From Pleurocapsa sp. PCC 7327 (GTDB lineage Bacteria; Cyanobacteriota; Cyanobacteriia; Cyanobacteriales; Microcystaceae), in assembly GCF_000317025.1 (NCBI RefSeq), contig NC_019689.1, positions 372,001-436,000 on the forward strand: a DNA stretch of 64,000 nt, in the 5' to 3' direction. The notes under the pieces are model-generated. The model worked only from the letters and a program-made list of their open reading frames with translations, made no database searches and had not been told where the DNA came from. Positions 1 through 8,425 of this stretch are shown here, in pieces; position 1 is the first letter of the stretch, and every line of letters begins with the position of its first letter. Position numbers and translations under genes: made by a program.

Positions 1-133
1 CGTCGCCCTCGCTGTTGCGGTCACGGTGTCGAATCTGATTAGCTTTAGCGGACGTTCTAACTGGTTAAATGGCATTTTGTTACTGGCAACTTATATTATC
101 TTAGGGGTCGCTTTCTACTACCATCCAGCCTAA
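1..133 (+). CDS. Ca2+/H+ antiporter, C-terminal end (partial)
   Basis: The frame is open from base 2 and ends at TAA 131-133, giving 43 residues. They form a hydrophobic helix pair around the segment FSGRSNWLNG, followed by a last membrane helix ending FYYHPA. This matches the C-terminus of CaxA-type calcium/proton antiporters, which export Ca2+ across the membrane. The GRSNW-L-G link before the final helix is the recognisable part. Only the tail is present, so length and active residues cannot be judged. A sodium/calcium exchanger of another subgroup remains possible. Confidence 0.6.
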   Translation, partial: VALAVAVTVSNLISFSGRSNWLNGILLLATYIILGVAFYYHPA

Positions 134-208
134 ATACGATTGGCACTCGATTTCCATTCAGCCCCTACGAACAATCTTGCGCTGTCCTTCGTCAATTTAT
201 CAATCCTC

Positions 209-232
209 AACTCGGCGCGATCGCGCCGAGTT
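209..232. repeat. 24-bp perfect palindrome carrying a HIP1 core
   Basis: The two 12-base arms AACTCGGCGCGA and TCGCGCCGAGTT are exact reverse complements with no loop. The centre contains GCGATCGC, the HIP1 octamer typical of cyanobacteria. It lies 76 bp after the antiporter stop and 51 bp before the next start, so it could form a transcript-ending stem. No T-run follows, so a classical terminator is not proven. Confidence 0.5.
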
Positions 233-282
233 AACTATCTCTCCTAGTTTCATGCTAACTTTACACCTGGAGGGAGGAGATT

Positions 283-2157
283 TTGACCTTGAAGCTAGCT
301 GATACGATTAAAGACTGGTGGCAATCGTTTGAGAAATCCCCTAAGAGTGCTTGGGTATTTTCGATTATCTGGTTAGCGTTTGTTTGCTGGCTGGCATTTT
401 TGTGGAATCTTGGCAGGATCGGATTGATTGACGAAACCGAACCCCTATTTGCTGAAGCTGCCCGCCAGATGATTGTTAGGGGAGATTGGATTACGCCCTA
501 TTTTAATGAGGTGACGCGCTTCGATAAGCCACCTCTCGTTTATTGGCTGATGGCGATAGGCTACAAGCTAATCGGAGTCAATGAATGGGCTGTTAGATTA
601 CCTTCGGCACTAGCCGCGAGCGCGATCGCAATTCTCTGCTTCTTTACCTTACGCTATTTTGGCTTCGCTACGCCTGCGGCAGCTCAAACGCACCAACTCA
701 GAAGAACTCAGCGTCAATTATGGCTTTCTGCTTGGCTTGGGGTTGCGCTAGTGGCTCTCAACGCCCATACGATCGCTTGGTCGCGCCTAGGCGTTTCTGA
801 TATGCTGCTGAGCGGGTGTATGGGAACGTCTCTGCTGTGCTTTTTTTGGGGCTATGCAGAAGAAGGAAAAAAGACGAATGCTTTATTTTTCCTTCCCAAT
901 CGCTGGTATTTGGGTTTTTATATATTAAGTGCGTTGGCGGTTTTGACAAAAGGCCCGGTTGGGATTGTTTTACCCGGACTAATTATCGTGACTTTCCTGC
1001 TTTATGTGGGGAAGTTGCGGGAAGTTTTGCAAGAGATACGCTTGATTGGGGGAGGACTAATTTTTCTGGCTGTCTGCTTGCCCTGGTACATTTTAGTAAC
1101 GATAAAAAATGGAGAGGCTTTTCTTAATTCTTTCTTTGGCTATCATAATTTCGATCGCTTTACCAGCGTCGTTAACAATCATTCGGCTCCCTGGTATTTT
1201 TATTTTTTAATCGTACTGGCTTTATTTGCTCCCTGGTCGATCTATTTACCTCTGGCTATTACGCGCCTTCGTTTTTGGCAGCGTTCTTTTTGGACTCAGC
1301 AGCCCCGTCGCGCTCATCTGAGTTTATTTGCGCTTTTTTGGTTTGTCGATATTTTTGTCTTCTTTACTATTTCGGTGACTAAACTACCCAGCTATGTTTT
1401 GCCCTTGATTCCCGCTGCGGCGATCTTGGTTGCGTTAGTTTGGAGTGAAGAACTATCTCGCGATTCGCAATGCAATTGGGCAGAAAATAGCTTCTTAAAA
1501 ATTAATTATGGCTTGTTAATTAGTGCGAGTTTGAATATTTTTTTGTTGTTTCTTTTGGCTATGGTTTCTTTACAAATTCCTAGCTTAGTTGGCAGCGATG
1601 CCGCTATGGAGAATTTATCTGAGTTAATTCAGCGATCGGGAGTTTATTTACGCGGGGGAATTATTTGGGCGATCGCGGGTATTGTCAGTCTTCTTTTTCT
1701 CAGAAAAAGAGCTTCTTGGCGTTGGATAATTGGCGCTAATCTCGTCGGTTTTATTGCCTTTACGATTTTCTTTATCAGTCCGGGCTATGCTTTGATGGAT
1801 GCAACTCGTCAACTTCCCCTGCGGCAACTTTCTGAGGCGGTCACTCAGGTAAGACAACCGGGAGAAAGGTTAATGATGGTCGGTTTCAAAAAGCCAAGCG
1901 TTGTTTTCTACACTCAACAGTCGGTTGGCTTTTTCTGGACGTGCGATCGCTCAGCTACCAGTTTTCTCCAAAATCTTGTCAATACCTCTCCTGATGACTC
2001 TACCGTTTTGATAATCGGGCAACCTGACGACATTGAAGAGACTGGTTTGCAACCTCAAGATTATCGAGTGCTTGAGGAAAAAGCACCTTATCAACTGATT
2101 CGGGTAGCAACGCGAAGAGCGCTGCATTATTGCTTAAGGGACAATAATGCAAATTAA
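283..2157 (+). CDS. Glycosyltransferase family 39 (ArnT/PMT-like) membrane protein
   Basis: The 624-residue protein has about ten or more hydrophobic segments. An N-terminal helix (about 23-42) is followed by the acidic pair IDE (49-51) in the first extracytoplasmic loop and by FDKPPL (80-85). This pattern is characteristic of polyprenyl-phosphate-sugar dependent GT-C enzymes such as ArnT and PMT. Such enzymes transfer a sugar from a lipid carrier outside the membrane to lipid or protein; the substrate cannot be read from sequence. The TTG start at 283 is chosen because a strong GGAGGGAGGAG lies just upstream. It appears to be a single-gene unit. A stretch near residues 126-142 (TPAAAQ) looks like an in-frame repeat insertion. 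Confidence 0.85.
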   Translation: MTLKLADTIKDWWQSFEKSPKSAWVFSIIWLAFVCWLAFLWNLGRIGLIDETEPLFAEAARQMIVRGDWITPYFNEVTRFDKPPLVYWLMAIGYKLIGVNEWAVRLPSALAASAIAILCFFTLRYFGFATPAAAQTHQLRRTQRQLWLSAWLGVALVALNAHTIAWSRLGVSDMLLSGCMGTSLLCFFWGYAEEGKKTNALFFLPNRWYLGFYILSALAVLTKGPVGIVLPGLIIVTFLLYVGKLREVLQEIRLIGGGLIFLAVCLPWYILVTIKNGEAFLNSFFGYHNFDRFTSVVNNHSAPWYFYFLIVLALFAPWSIYLPLAITRLRFWQRSFWTQQPRRAHLSLFALFWFVDIFVFFTISVTKLPSYVLPLIPAAAILVALVWSEELSRDSQCNWAENSFLKINYGLLISASLNIFLLFLLAMVSLQIPSLVGSDAAMENLSELIQRSGVYLRGGIIWAIAGIVSLLFLRKRASWRWIIGANLVGFIAFTIFFISPGYALMDATRQLPLRQLSEAVTQVRQPGERLMMVGFKKPSVVFYTQQSVGFFWTCDRSATSFLQNLVNTSPDDSTVLIIGQPDDIEETGLQPQDYRVLEEKAPYQLIRVATRRALHYCLRDNNAN

Positions 2158-2601
2158 GTTTGTGATTTGTTGCCAACATTGTAACGGAGACAAATTTTCA
2201 AAAATTTGCAATTCTTATTTTTTTCGCCTCTTTTCCCCCATGGATTCCCCACTATTTCCACAAGGAATTCTACTTTTTCCACAATTTACCCAGACTTTTC
2301 CACAGGCAACAATGGCAAATTAAGTGTTTGCGATTGAGTGGGAAATTTCGCTTTTTGAATTATGTTAAATTGACAATACTGAGTTCTTGTAAAGATATGT
2401 AAAAAAAAGAGATTACAAATCCTATTTTTTCGTAAATCTTGATTTTTTCTAAAGATTTTTGTAACATTTCGTAGCATTGACAAGCCTACCCCATCTGAGC
2501 AGAAAATAGTGCCTACACCAAATAATTTTGTTTGAGGCTGGCTTAACTTTAGGTGAATAGAAAAGCCAAAAAAATTCTTTGTATTTATCTTTGAGGGATC
2601 T
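2158..2601. other. Gene-free AT-rich interval with DnaA-box cluster
   Basis: No credible gene is seen in these 444 bases. The left part carries three direct DnaA-box-like nonamers (see the separate entry). The right part is very AT-rich, with runs such as TGTAAAAAAAAGAG and TATTTTTTCG, and leads into the DUF2811-pth unit. The arrangement of a phased box cluster followed by an AT-rich stretch resembles a DnaA-bound origin or a DnaA titration or regulatory site. Confidence 0.5.
2254..2304 (+). promoter_or_regulatory. Three phased DnaA boxes
   Basis: The nonamers are ATTTCCACA at 2254-2262, TTTTCCACA at 2275-2283 and TTTTCCACA at 2296-2304. All three are on the same strand and exactly 21 bp apart, about two helical turns, so they face the same side of the DNA. 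TTTTCCACA is the form of DnaA box used at cyanobacterial origins. Function is inferred from sequence and spacing only. Confidence 0.6.
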
Positions 2602-2829
2602 ATGAGTATATCCGTTAGCATTGTGGCAGAAATTCCTGAAGAACTACACGAATCACTACAAAACTATCTAGAGACTCATCCAGCTTGGGATCAAGATCGA
2701 GTCTTTGCCGCAGCGCTTTCGCTATTTTTGTTAGAAAATGAGAAGGGTCAAACCAATCCCCATTCTCAGGACTACTTTACCTGCGCCCGCGTTTACTTAG
2801 AAACGCTCCTCGGACAATCGAATTATTAG
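2602..2829 (+). CDS. DUF2811 family small protein
   Basis: The 75-residue protein begins MSISVSIVAEIPEELHE and contains a ribbon-helix-helix-like stretch (LQNYLETHPAWDQDRVFAAALSLFLLEN). It matches the small cyanobacterial DUF2811 family, whose function is unknown. The start is an ATG preceded by GAGGG. It ends 25 bp before pth on the same strand, so the two are probably co-transcribed. The fold resemblance to RHH DNA-binding proteins is an inference and no partner is visible. Confidence 0.8.
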   Translation: MSISVSIVAEIPEELHESLQNYLETHPAWDQDRVFAAALSLFLLENEKGQTNPHSQDYFTCARVYLETLLGQSNY

Positions 2830-2854
2830 CGATTAGCGGTCAGTAGCGCTCGTC

Positions 2855-3511
2855 ATGACTCAAGAAAACACCAGTCTTGTCATTCCCGAATTAATTGTTG
2901 GTTTGGGCAATCCCGAATCAAAGTACGACAGAACGCGACACAATATCGGCTTTGAAGTTGTCGATCTCCTGGCGCGGTTCTGGCAACTTGCTTGGCAGCC
3001 TAACGGTCGCTTTCACGGGCTGTTTGCGGAAGGAATCGCTCCTGGCGGCAAAAAGATTCGCTTGCTCAAACCCCTGACCTATATGAATCGTTCCGGACAG
3101 TCAGTTCGAGCAGTAATAGATTGGTACAAATTGGATCCTGAGTCCGTGCTAGTCATTTACGATGATATGGACTTACCCTTGGGACGATTGCGGCTGCGCC
3201 TATCGGGTTCTGCTGGCGGACATAACGGCATGAAATCGATTATCTCCCATCTCGGAAGCCAAAATTTTCCTCGCCTGCGCGTTGGGATCGGAAAATCTAA
3301 TGGTAAGGTCGAAACGATTTCTCACGTTTTGGGGCGATTTTCTCCCCAAGAAGCCCCCATCGTTTCTGAGGTACTCAATCTAGCCGTCAAAGCCGTAGAA
3401 ACTTCTCTCAAAGAAGGCATCGCCAAAGCCATGAGCCTCTACAACAATCGTAGTGTGGCACCCTTGCCACCTTCAGTCACTCAAAAGGAGCCACTGATAA
3501 CTGATAACTGA
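2855..3511 (+). CDS. pth: Peptidyl-tRNA hydrolase
   Basis: This 218-residue cytoplasmic enzyme releases tRNA from peptidyl-tRNA that has dropped off the ribosome. The family hallmarks are present: VGLGNP with Asn19, the catalytic His in RTRHNIGF (His29), PLTYMNRSG, the YDDMDLP acid motif (about 103-109), and the GGHNG and FPRLRVGIG signatures. Length is slightly above the usual 190 or so because of a C-terminal tail. The last residues (ITDN) are encoded by a short tandem repeat of the type that recurs elsewhere in the window, so the gene end has probably been extended by repeat expansion. It follows DUF2811 closely. Confidence 0.97.
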   Translation: MTQENTSLVIPELIVGLGNPESKYDRTRHNIGFEVVDLLARFWQLAWQPNGRFHGLFAEGIAPGGKKIRLLKPLTYMNRSGQSVRAVIDWYKLDPESVLVIYDDMDLPLGRLRLRLSGSAGGHNGMKSIISHLGSQNFPRLRVGIGKSNGKVETISHVLGRFSPQEAPIVSEVLNLAVKAVETSLKEGIAKAMSLYNNRSVAPLPPSVTQKEPLITDN

Positions 3512-3536
3512 AGGCACTCAAGGGCGATGCCTTCAG
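3508..3536 (+). terminator. Hairpin after pth
   Basis: Arms CTGAAGGCA and TGCCTTCAG (9 bp, perfect) enclose an 11-base loop, starting inside the pth stop region. It is followed by AAAGG rather than a T-run, so it is either a weak terminator or an mRNA 3' stabilising stem. Confidence 0.45.
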
Positions 3537-3613
3537 AAAGGTAAAGCATGCGGTAGAATGGTCTATTGTACATTTAACGACATTAGATTGAGATATTTTT
3601 TTTGGAGGGGTCA

Positions 3614-3925
3614 TTGGAGTCACGATTTATTTTAAAAGTGCTTTGGTTGGATCAAAATGTGGCGATCGCAGTTGACCAAGTTGTGGGTAAAGGGACAAGT
3701 CCTCTGACTGTATATTATTTTTGGCCGCGCAATGATGCTTGGCAACAGCTAAAAGAAGAGTTAGAAGCCAAGCACTGGATCGCTGAAAACGAGCGGATCG
3801 AGATCCTCAACAAAGCCACAGAAGTGATTAATTTCTGGCAAGATCTCCGCAACCAAGGCAAGCATATAAGCATGGCTGAGGCGCAGGCTAAATTTCCAGA
3901 AGTCATCTTTACAGCTAGTAATTAA
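3614..3925 (+). CDS. Ribosomal protein PSRP-3 / Ycf65 (cS23)
   Basis: The protein of about 103 residues matches the plastid-specific ribosomal protein 3 family, a small-subunit component shared by cyanobacteria and plastids. The core [21 protein letters not shown], the [10 protein letters not shown] segment and EARHW-like LEAKHWIAE are the family's conserved blocks. Two TTG starts are possible (3602 and 3614). The second is preferred because GGAGGGG at 3604-3610 sits before it and homologues begin close to that point. It is convergent with the surface-protein gene at 4054. Confidence 0.9.
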   Translation: MESRFILKVLWLDQNVAIAVDQVVGKGTSPLTVYYFWPRNDAWQQLKEELEAKHWIAENERIEILNKATEVINFWQDLRNQGKHISMAEAQAKFPEVIFTASN

Positions 3926-3998
3926 TGCTTAGGAAAAAAGATTAAAGTTGGTTGATTCCACCGTGCAGGGCTGTCGTGGTTCGCCGCCGAATTTTTTT

Positions 3999-4034
3999 TA
4001 GTAGTAGAGTGCGCTTGCTAGCATCCTACTACTA
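3999..4034. repeat. Inverted repeat between convergent genes
   Basis: The left arm TAGTAGTAGAGTGC (3999-4012) and right arm GCATCCTACTACTA (4021-4034) pair over nine perfect base pairs plus an inner segment with one mismatch and one G-U, around an 8-base loop. It lies between two converging genes. An eight-T run precedes it on the plus strand, but no T-run follows on either strand. It may be a bidirectional transcription barrier. Confidence 0.45.
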
Positions 4035-4053
4035 TTCTGAGCCTACCGAACCA

Positions 4054-4887
4054 TCAAAAATTCTGTTTAGAATTCTTCTTATCGAAGAGAAACGTATTGA
4101 CCAAGTAACCGATTCCTATTCCCGCTACTAAAATCCCCATTACCAGTAACATTAATCTAGAAAGCGGAATAGAAAAAGAAGAAGCATGGGAAACCGAAGA
4201 AATCAACGAAACTGAAGAGATAGCTCCCACTGCATCGATATCAGCACCTCCCCAGCCAACCCATTCTCCGTTGTTCCAGATGCCGTCGTGTTCTCCCTCT
4301 TCGGGATCGTCAGTTAGACGAACATAGGCAAAGTAGTCTTCCGGTCCCCATCCAAAAGCATCGATATCTATCCCACTGCGTTTTTTATCCGTCCGACCGA
4401 CTGCATGCCAGGTCTTCCCGTCCTTGCTAATTTCGACAAAGACCGATTCGGTTCTCTCACCTGCTTCAAAAATCCATAGATCTAAATCACTATTGCCGCT
4501 TCCTGTCAAGGCGTTGTTAGTAAATCGTAATGTAAGGCTGCCGCCGAGTCCCAGAGATACGTCGTGACGAGCCGATAGAGAAGCAAAAGGATGTTGCGGG
4601 TCAGTCGAATTGGGAGCGCCTAAAGCGCTTACGGCATTGTTAAATGGTTCTTGAACGTTGGGGAGGCGATCGTCGTTAAGATAAATAATTGGCTCGTAGG
4701 AGACAATGGTATCGGCGAAAGAAACTTCCCCTGCCGGAAAGTCAACCCCATAAAACGTTGTCACTGGGGCAACCATCTCTTTGACGAACCCGACTGCCGC
4801 AGCGCCAAATGCCGCCAATAGCGCTAAAATAACGAGCCGACGTGCTAAGGTTGGCTTGGCGACTTTTGATAGCGTATTTACTGTCAT
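4054..4887 (-). CDS. Membrane-anchored cell-surface beta-sandwich protein
   Basis: The 277-residue protein has an N-terminal hydrophobic helix (about 17-37), a large extracytoplasmic domain, and a C-terminal membrane helix (about 243-267) followed by a basic tail. The middle contains motifs of a widespread bacterial surface domain: ALGAPN, LGLGGSLTLRF, SDLDLWIFEAG, VFVEISKDGKTW, DIDAFGWG and GGADIDAVGAI. This resembles a discoidin-like beta sandwich. The C-terminus is not a PEP-CTERM signal. It is last in the operon behind the response regulator and histidine kinase (29 bp gap), so it may act in the signalling path. No function is known. Confidence 0.7.
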   Translation of the reverse strand: MTVNTLSKVAKPTLARRLVILALLAAFGAAAVGFVKEMVAPVTTFYGVDFPAGEVSFADTIVSYEPIIYLNDDRLPNVQEPFNNAVSALGAPNSTDPQHPFASLSARHDVSLGLGGSLTLRFTNNALTGSGNSDLDLWIFEAGERTESVFVEISKDGKTWHAVGRTDKKRSGIDIDAFGWGPEDYFAYVRLTDDPEEGEHDGIWNNGEWVGWGGADIDAVGAISSVSLISSVSHASSFSIPLSRLMLLVMGILVAGIGIGYLVNTFLFDKKNSKQNF

Positions 4888-4916
4888 AACCGAATCTGCC
4901 TATGGTTGGTTATATT

Positions 4917-6275
4917 TTACTTGCTCGTTTGCATTGACTGAGCGCGAACTCCCTCAAGCGGCAATTCTCGCCGCTGTCCAGCAGGAAGGGAAGAGGTGGC
5001 GGCAGCATTCAAAGGCAAATATACGGTAAAGCAGCTCCCTACTTTCAACTGACTGTTGACCGTAATTTTTCCGCCATGACGCTGGGCGATCGCGACGGCA
5101 ATAGACAGTCCTAACCCCGTACCCCCTTCGCGGCGAGAGCGAGCTTTGTCCGCTCTCCAGAAGCGATCGAACACGAACGGCAGTTCTTCGGGAGCGATCC
5201 CGATCCCGGTGTCTTTCACGTCAATGATGGCAAAGCGATTGTTTCTCGTGAGGCGAAGCATCACCCGACCGCCGGAAGGCGTGTATTGAATGCCATTGCG
5301 CAGCAGATTAGAAAATAAACGACTCAATTGAGAGCGCTCGCCGTCGATCGATACCGCAGCGAGTTCTTGATAGTCAATCTGCACCCCCTTTTCTTGGGCA
5401 AAGGGGACGAACAAATCCACTAACTCTTGCAAAATAGTATTGAGAGCGATTGGCGATCGCCCCGTCTCCAATGACGAACTCGGCGTATCGGTGCGAGCGA
5501 GAAACAGCAAATCTTCCGTCAGCTCGATCATCTGGCTGGTAGCAGAGGCGATCGCCGATAGCTTTTTGGCATCCTTGGGATGAATGCGTTCGGGATGGTT
5601 GCGCATTACGTCCACAGAGGCTTTAATCGCCGTCAGAGGACCGCGCAACTCGTGGGAAGCATCCGCCGTAAACTGTTTTAAGCGCTGAAAACTTTGCTCG
5701 ACTGGCTCGATCGCTCGCTGACTCAGCCAGAAACCAGCCAAACCCACCAATCCCAAAGTCGTTACCGCCCCCATTCCCATTCCCCACAGCAGTTGGCTTT
5801 GGATCGTTTCGATTTCCTCTGTCGATTGACTGACCCGAATATAGCCTTCTAGGGAGGGAGAATTCGCCTCCGTGTCCCCTCCGGTGACGGGGATGGTGAA
5901 AGTCCGAATTTGTGACGGTCTTTGCATCCGCTCGATCGTCCAAAAACCGGGTCTTGGCGGTAGAGCTAAATTCAGCGTCCCTTTAGAGACGAGCGGCTGA
6001 CCGTCTGCATCGAACCACTCTACGCTCTGTCGTTCTCGATAGAGAATCTCGCCCCAACTGACGCGATCGACATCCTTTAAATACTGCTCTTTTTTGGCTT
6101 TGACTTCGCTAAGAGACGGAACGGCAGATTCAGCTAGCGTTTGCAATTTCTTATCTAATTCGCGATAGAGGCTACGACTAAAAAAAACATAGACCCCTGC
6201 CCCAAAGAGACTCAAAATGGTAGCCATTACGGTTAGATAGGACAATAAAAGTCGCCAGCGCAAATATTGAAACAT
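4917..6275 (-). CDS. Sensor histidine kinase
   Basis: This 452-residue inner-membrane kinase has TM1 at about 8-32, a periplasmic sensor of about 130 residues, TM2 at about 162-184, a short linker, a HisKA domain with the phospho-acceptor His208 in ASHELRGPLT, and a HATPase_c domain containing FSNLLRNGIQY (N box), DTGIGI (G1), FDRFWRADKARSR (F box) and GTGLGLSI (G2). All catalytic boxes are intact. It is 54 bp downstream of an OmpR-type regulator and is evidently its partner. The stimulus is unknown. The arrangement recalls the RppA/RppB type in Synechocystis, but orthology is not shown. Confidence 0.93.
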   Translation of the reverse strand: MFQYLRWRLLLSYLTVMATILSLFGAGVYVFFSRSLYRELDKKLQTLAESAVPSLSEVKAKKEQYLKDVDRVSWGEILYRERQSVEWFDADGQPLVSKGTLNLALPPRPGFWTIERMQRPSQIRTFTIPVTGGDTEANSPSLEGYIRVSQSTEEIETIQSQLLWGMGMGAVTTLGLVGLAGFWLSQRAIEPVEQSFQRLKQFTADASHELRGPLTAIKASVDVMRNHPERIHPKDAKKLSAIASATSQMIELTEDLLFLARTDTPSSSLETGRSPIALNTILQELVDLFVPFAQEKGVQIDYQELAAVSIDGERSQLSRLFSNLLRNGIQYTPSGGRVMLRLTRNNRFAIIDVKDTGIGIAPEELPFVFDRFWRADKARSRREGGTGLGLSIAVAIAQRHGGKITVNSQLKVGSCFTVYLPLNAAATSSLPAGQRRELPLEGVRAQSMQTSK

Positions 6276-6329
6276 CGGTCATAAGCTATTCAAAATAAAA
6301 CTGTTATAACTAAAGCGAAAGCGTTTGCA

Positions 6330-7007
6330 TTAAGGTTTTTGCTTAAGCCGATAGCCCAGACCATATACTGTCTCGATAAAATCGGCAGGCGCTCCTGCTG
6401 CTTCTAGTTTTTGTCGCAAACTTCTGATGTGCGCTTTCACTGTCGATTCTTCGGGAATTTGATCGAACGACCAAAGTTGTTCGAGGATTTGCGCCCGACT
6501 GAATACCCGACGACCGTGACGCAGGAAAAACTCTAACAAGCGGTACTCTGTGGGGCTGAGGGTTAAGGAACGGTTTTCATAGGAAACTTCGCAGGTACTC
6601 GGATCGAGACGCAACTCTCCCCACTCCAGCACGGGTGGAAGCGGCGAACTTCCCCGGCGCATCAAGGCGCGAATTCGAGCCGATAATTCTTGTAGGTCAA
6701 AGGGCTTAACTAAGTAGTCATCGGCTCCCGCATCGAGTCCCAAAACGCGATCGCTAACTGTATCTCTGGCTGTTAGCATCAGGATTGGCGTAGTGCATCC
6801 TTGAGCGCGCAACCGTCGGCATAGATTGATTCCATCTATTTTAGGCAGCATCACGTCCAACAGGATCAGATCGTAGGTAAAGCTATCGACGAGATCCCAA
6901 GCTGCTTGTCCGTCATGGGCCACTTCTACAACATAGTGCTGGTCGGTCAGATCTTCTAGGAGTGCGTCGGTGATACGCTCGTCATCCTCTACGAGTAGAA
7001 TCTTCAT
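6330..7007 (-). CDS. OmpR/PhoB-family response regulator
   Basis: The 225-residue regulator has a receiver domain (Asp8/Asp9 pocket, phospho-acceptor Asp51 in LILLDVMLP, Thr79, Lys101 in YLVKPF) and a C-terminal winged helix (about 125-222) with LSPTEYRLLEFFLRH and the recognition helix region VKAHIRSLRQKL. It probably controls its own operon of kinase and surface protein, and possibly the divergent esterase gene across the 327-bp gap. It is the first gene of the unit. Confidence 0.95.
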   Translation of the reverse strand: MKILLVEDDERITDALLEDLTDQHYVVEVAHDGQAAWDLVDSFTYDLILLDVMLPKIDGINLCRRLRAQGCTTPILMLTARDTVSDRVLGLDAGADDYLVKPFDLQELSARIRALMRRGSSPLPPVLEWGELRLDPSTCEVSYENRSLTLSPTEYRLLEFFLRHGRRVFSRAQILEQLWSFDQIPEESTVKAHIRSLRQKLEAAGAPADFIETVYGLGYRLKQKP

Positions 7008-7334
7008 CTAAACTTCATAATGAATTATTTTTTCTTTACCTATAGTCATCCTATCTGAAACGCGGAAAAATCTAGATTAGGGCTTGATGAATTTAAAGTA
7101 AACGACAGTCGCTCGTACCCATCATAGGAAACGATTTGGGCGATCGCGCGCGTCTTGGTTTGCTGAAAAACTTCTCTGCAAAAGGCTCTAATCTCTCAAT
7201 TGATAGAGTTTGTGTCAGTAAACCCCGTCGGAGGAAAGAGCGGGGTTGGTTATAATCTCCCAGCAAGCAGAAAAGTTCAATTAAATTTCCCTAATCTCAA
7301 AAATTTCAGAAAATTTTAACCAGTAAAAGCACTT
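7008..7334. other. Divergent intergenic region
   Basis: These 327 bases separate the response-regulator operon (minus) from the esterase gene (plus) and hold no credible gene. A hairpin-forming pair AACCCCG ... CGGGGTT lies at about 7218-7245, and HIP1-type GCGATCGCGCGCG is present near 7140. Promoters for both directions must lie here, but no consensus is clear enough to mark. Confidence 0.4.
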
Positions 7335-8425
7335 ATGAAGTTTAATTGCAATCTCAAGACCGTAGGTAGAGTCGCGATCGCTCTAACTACTTTATCTGCA
7401 TTACCAGCCGGAGCGACAGTCCCCCATTACGACTCGCTCTTTATCTTCGGGGATAGTCTTTCCGACCCTGGCAATTTCTACAATCTCAGTGGCTCTGAGT
7501 TTCCACCCCAACCGTTTTATTTTCAAGGACGGGCTTCCAACGGTTCTGTTTGGGTAGAATATCTCGCTGATGATTTGGGATTCAACCCGGCACCGATTAC
7601 TACGCTGCCTGCCAATAGTGGCATTCCCGCTGATGGCATTAACTTTGCCTTTATTGGTGCAACTACAGGAAGCTCTAACATCGCTCCTCCGCCTTTTCCA
7701 GGCATGGCAACGCAGGTCGATACATTCCTCAACTTGCTTAACGGACAGCTTGCCGACGAAAACGGGCTATACATCCTCTGGGGTGGCGCTAATGACTATT
7801 TAGGCGGTTTGACAACCAACCCTCAAGAACCAGTTAATAATTTATCAGCCGCGATCGCAGCTCTTGCTAATGCTGGCACTCATAACATTGTCGCGCTCAA
7901 CTTGCCGAATCTGGGCAAGACTCCTTTAGGTCGCGCTCAGGGTTCCGTAGTTGCGAACAGCTCGATCTATTAACTCAAGCGCATAACGATCTCCTAGCGC
8001 AGAGCCTCGATCGATTAAGTCGCTCGTTCCCTCAGACTAACATTATCTCGGTAGCTCTTAACAGTCTATTCGCGCGGATCGCGTCCGACCCAGGTTCGGT
8101 CGGTTACAAGAAGATCGCCGATAACTGCACGGGAATAAACTTTCCGACCGTCGATTCCGATAACCTTCCAGGTTGGCTGGCCTGTAGCTCGGCTCTGGCA
8201 AATGACCCCAAAGCATTCTCATACTACGATAATCAGCACCCAACCACTGCTACTCATCGGATAATAGCAGATACGGTTCGCCAAAGAGTTACCCAAACCG
8301 TACCAGAACCTACCGCGCTCTCGGCTATAGCATTATTGGGTTGGTGCTTTCTTGGAGGAGCGATAAAAAAGTACACTTCATGGGAGATGCGATTAGCGCG
8401 ACTTAACGATCTCAGTTTCTTCTGA
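7335..8425 (+). pseudogene. SGNH/GDSL esterase with PEP-CTERM tail, frameshifted
   Basis: The first frame (7335-7973) encodes a signal peptide, the GDSLSD nucleophile block (Ser41), the WGGANDY Gly/Asn block and NLPNLGKTP, then runs into TAA. From about 7955 the next frame continues the family without interruption to TGA at 8425. It carries LLTQAHNDLL, the catalytic Asp-His block DNQHPT and a C-terminal VPEPTALSA PEP-CTERM sorting signal with a membrane helix and basic end. All catalytic blocks therefore exist but in two frames, offset by one missing base (or two extra) between about 7905 and 7955. The whole protein would be an extracellular esterase or lipase. The end overlaps the convergent permease gene by 33 bp. 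A sequencing error is possible. Confidence 0.8.

Noticed and set aside
2286-2621. Minus-strand frame of 111 codons over the DnaA-box interval
   Set aside because: AT-rich random composition, no ribosome-binding site, overlaps the start of the DUF2811 gene and the DnaA boxes.
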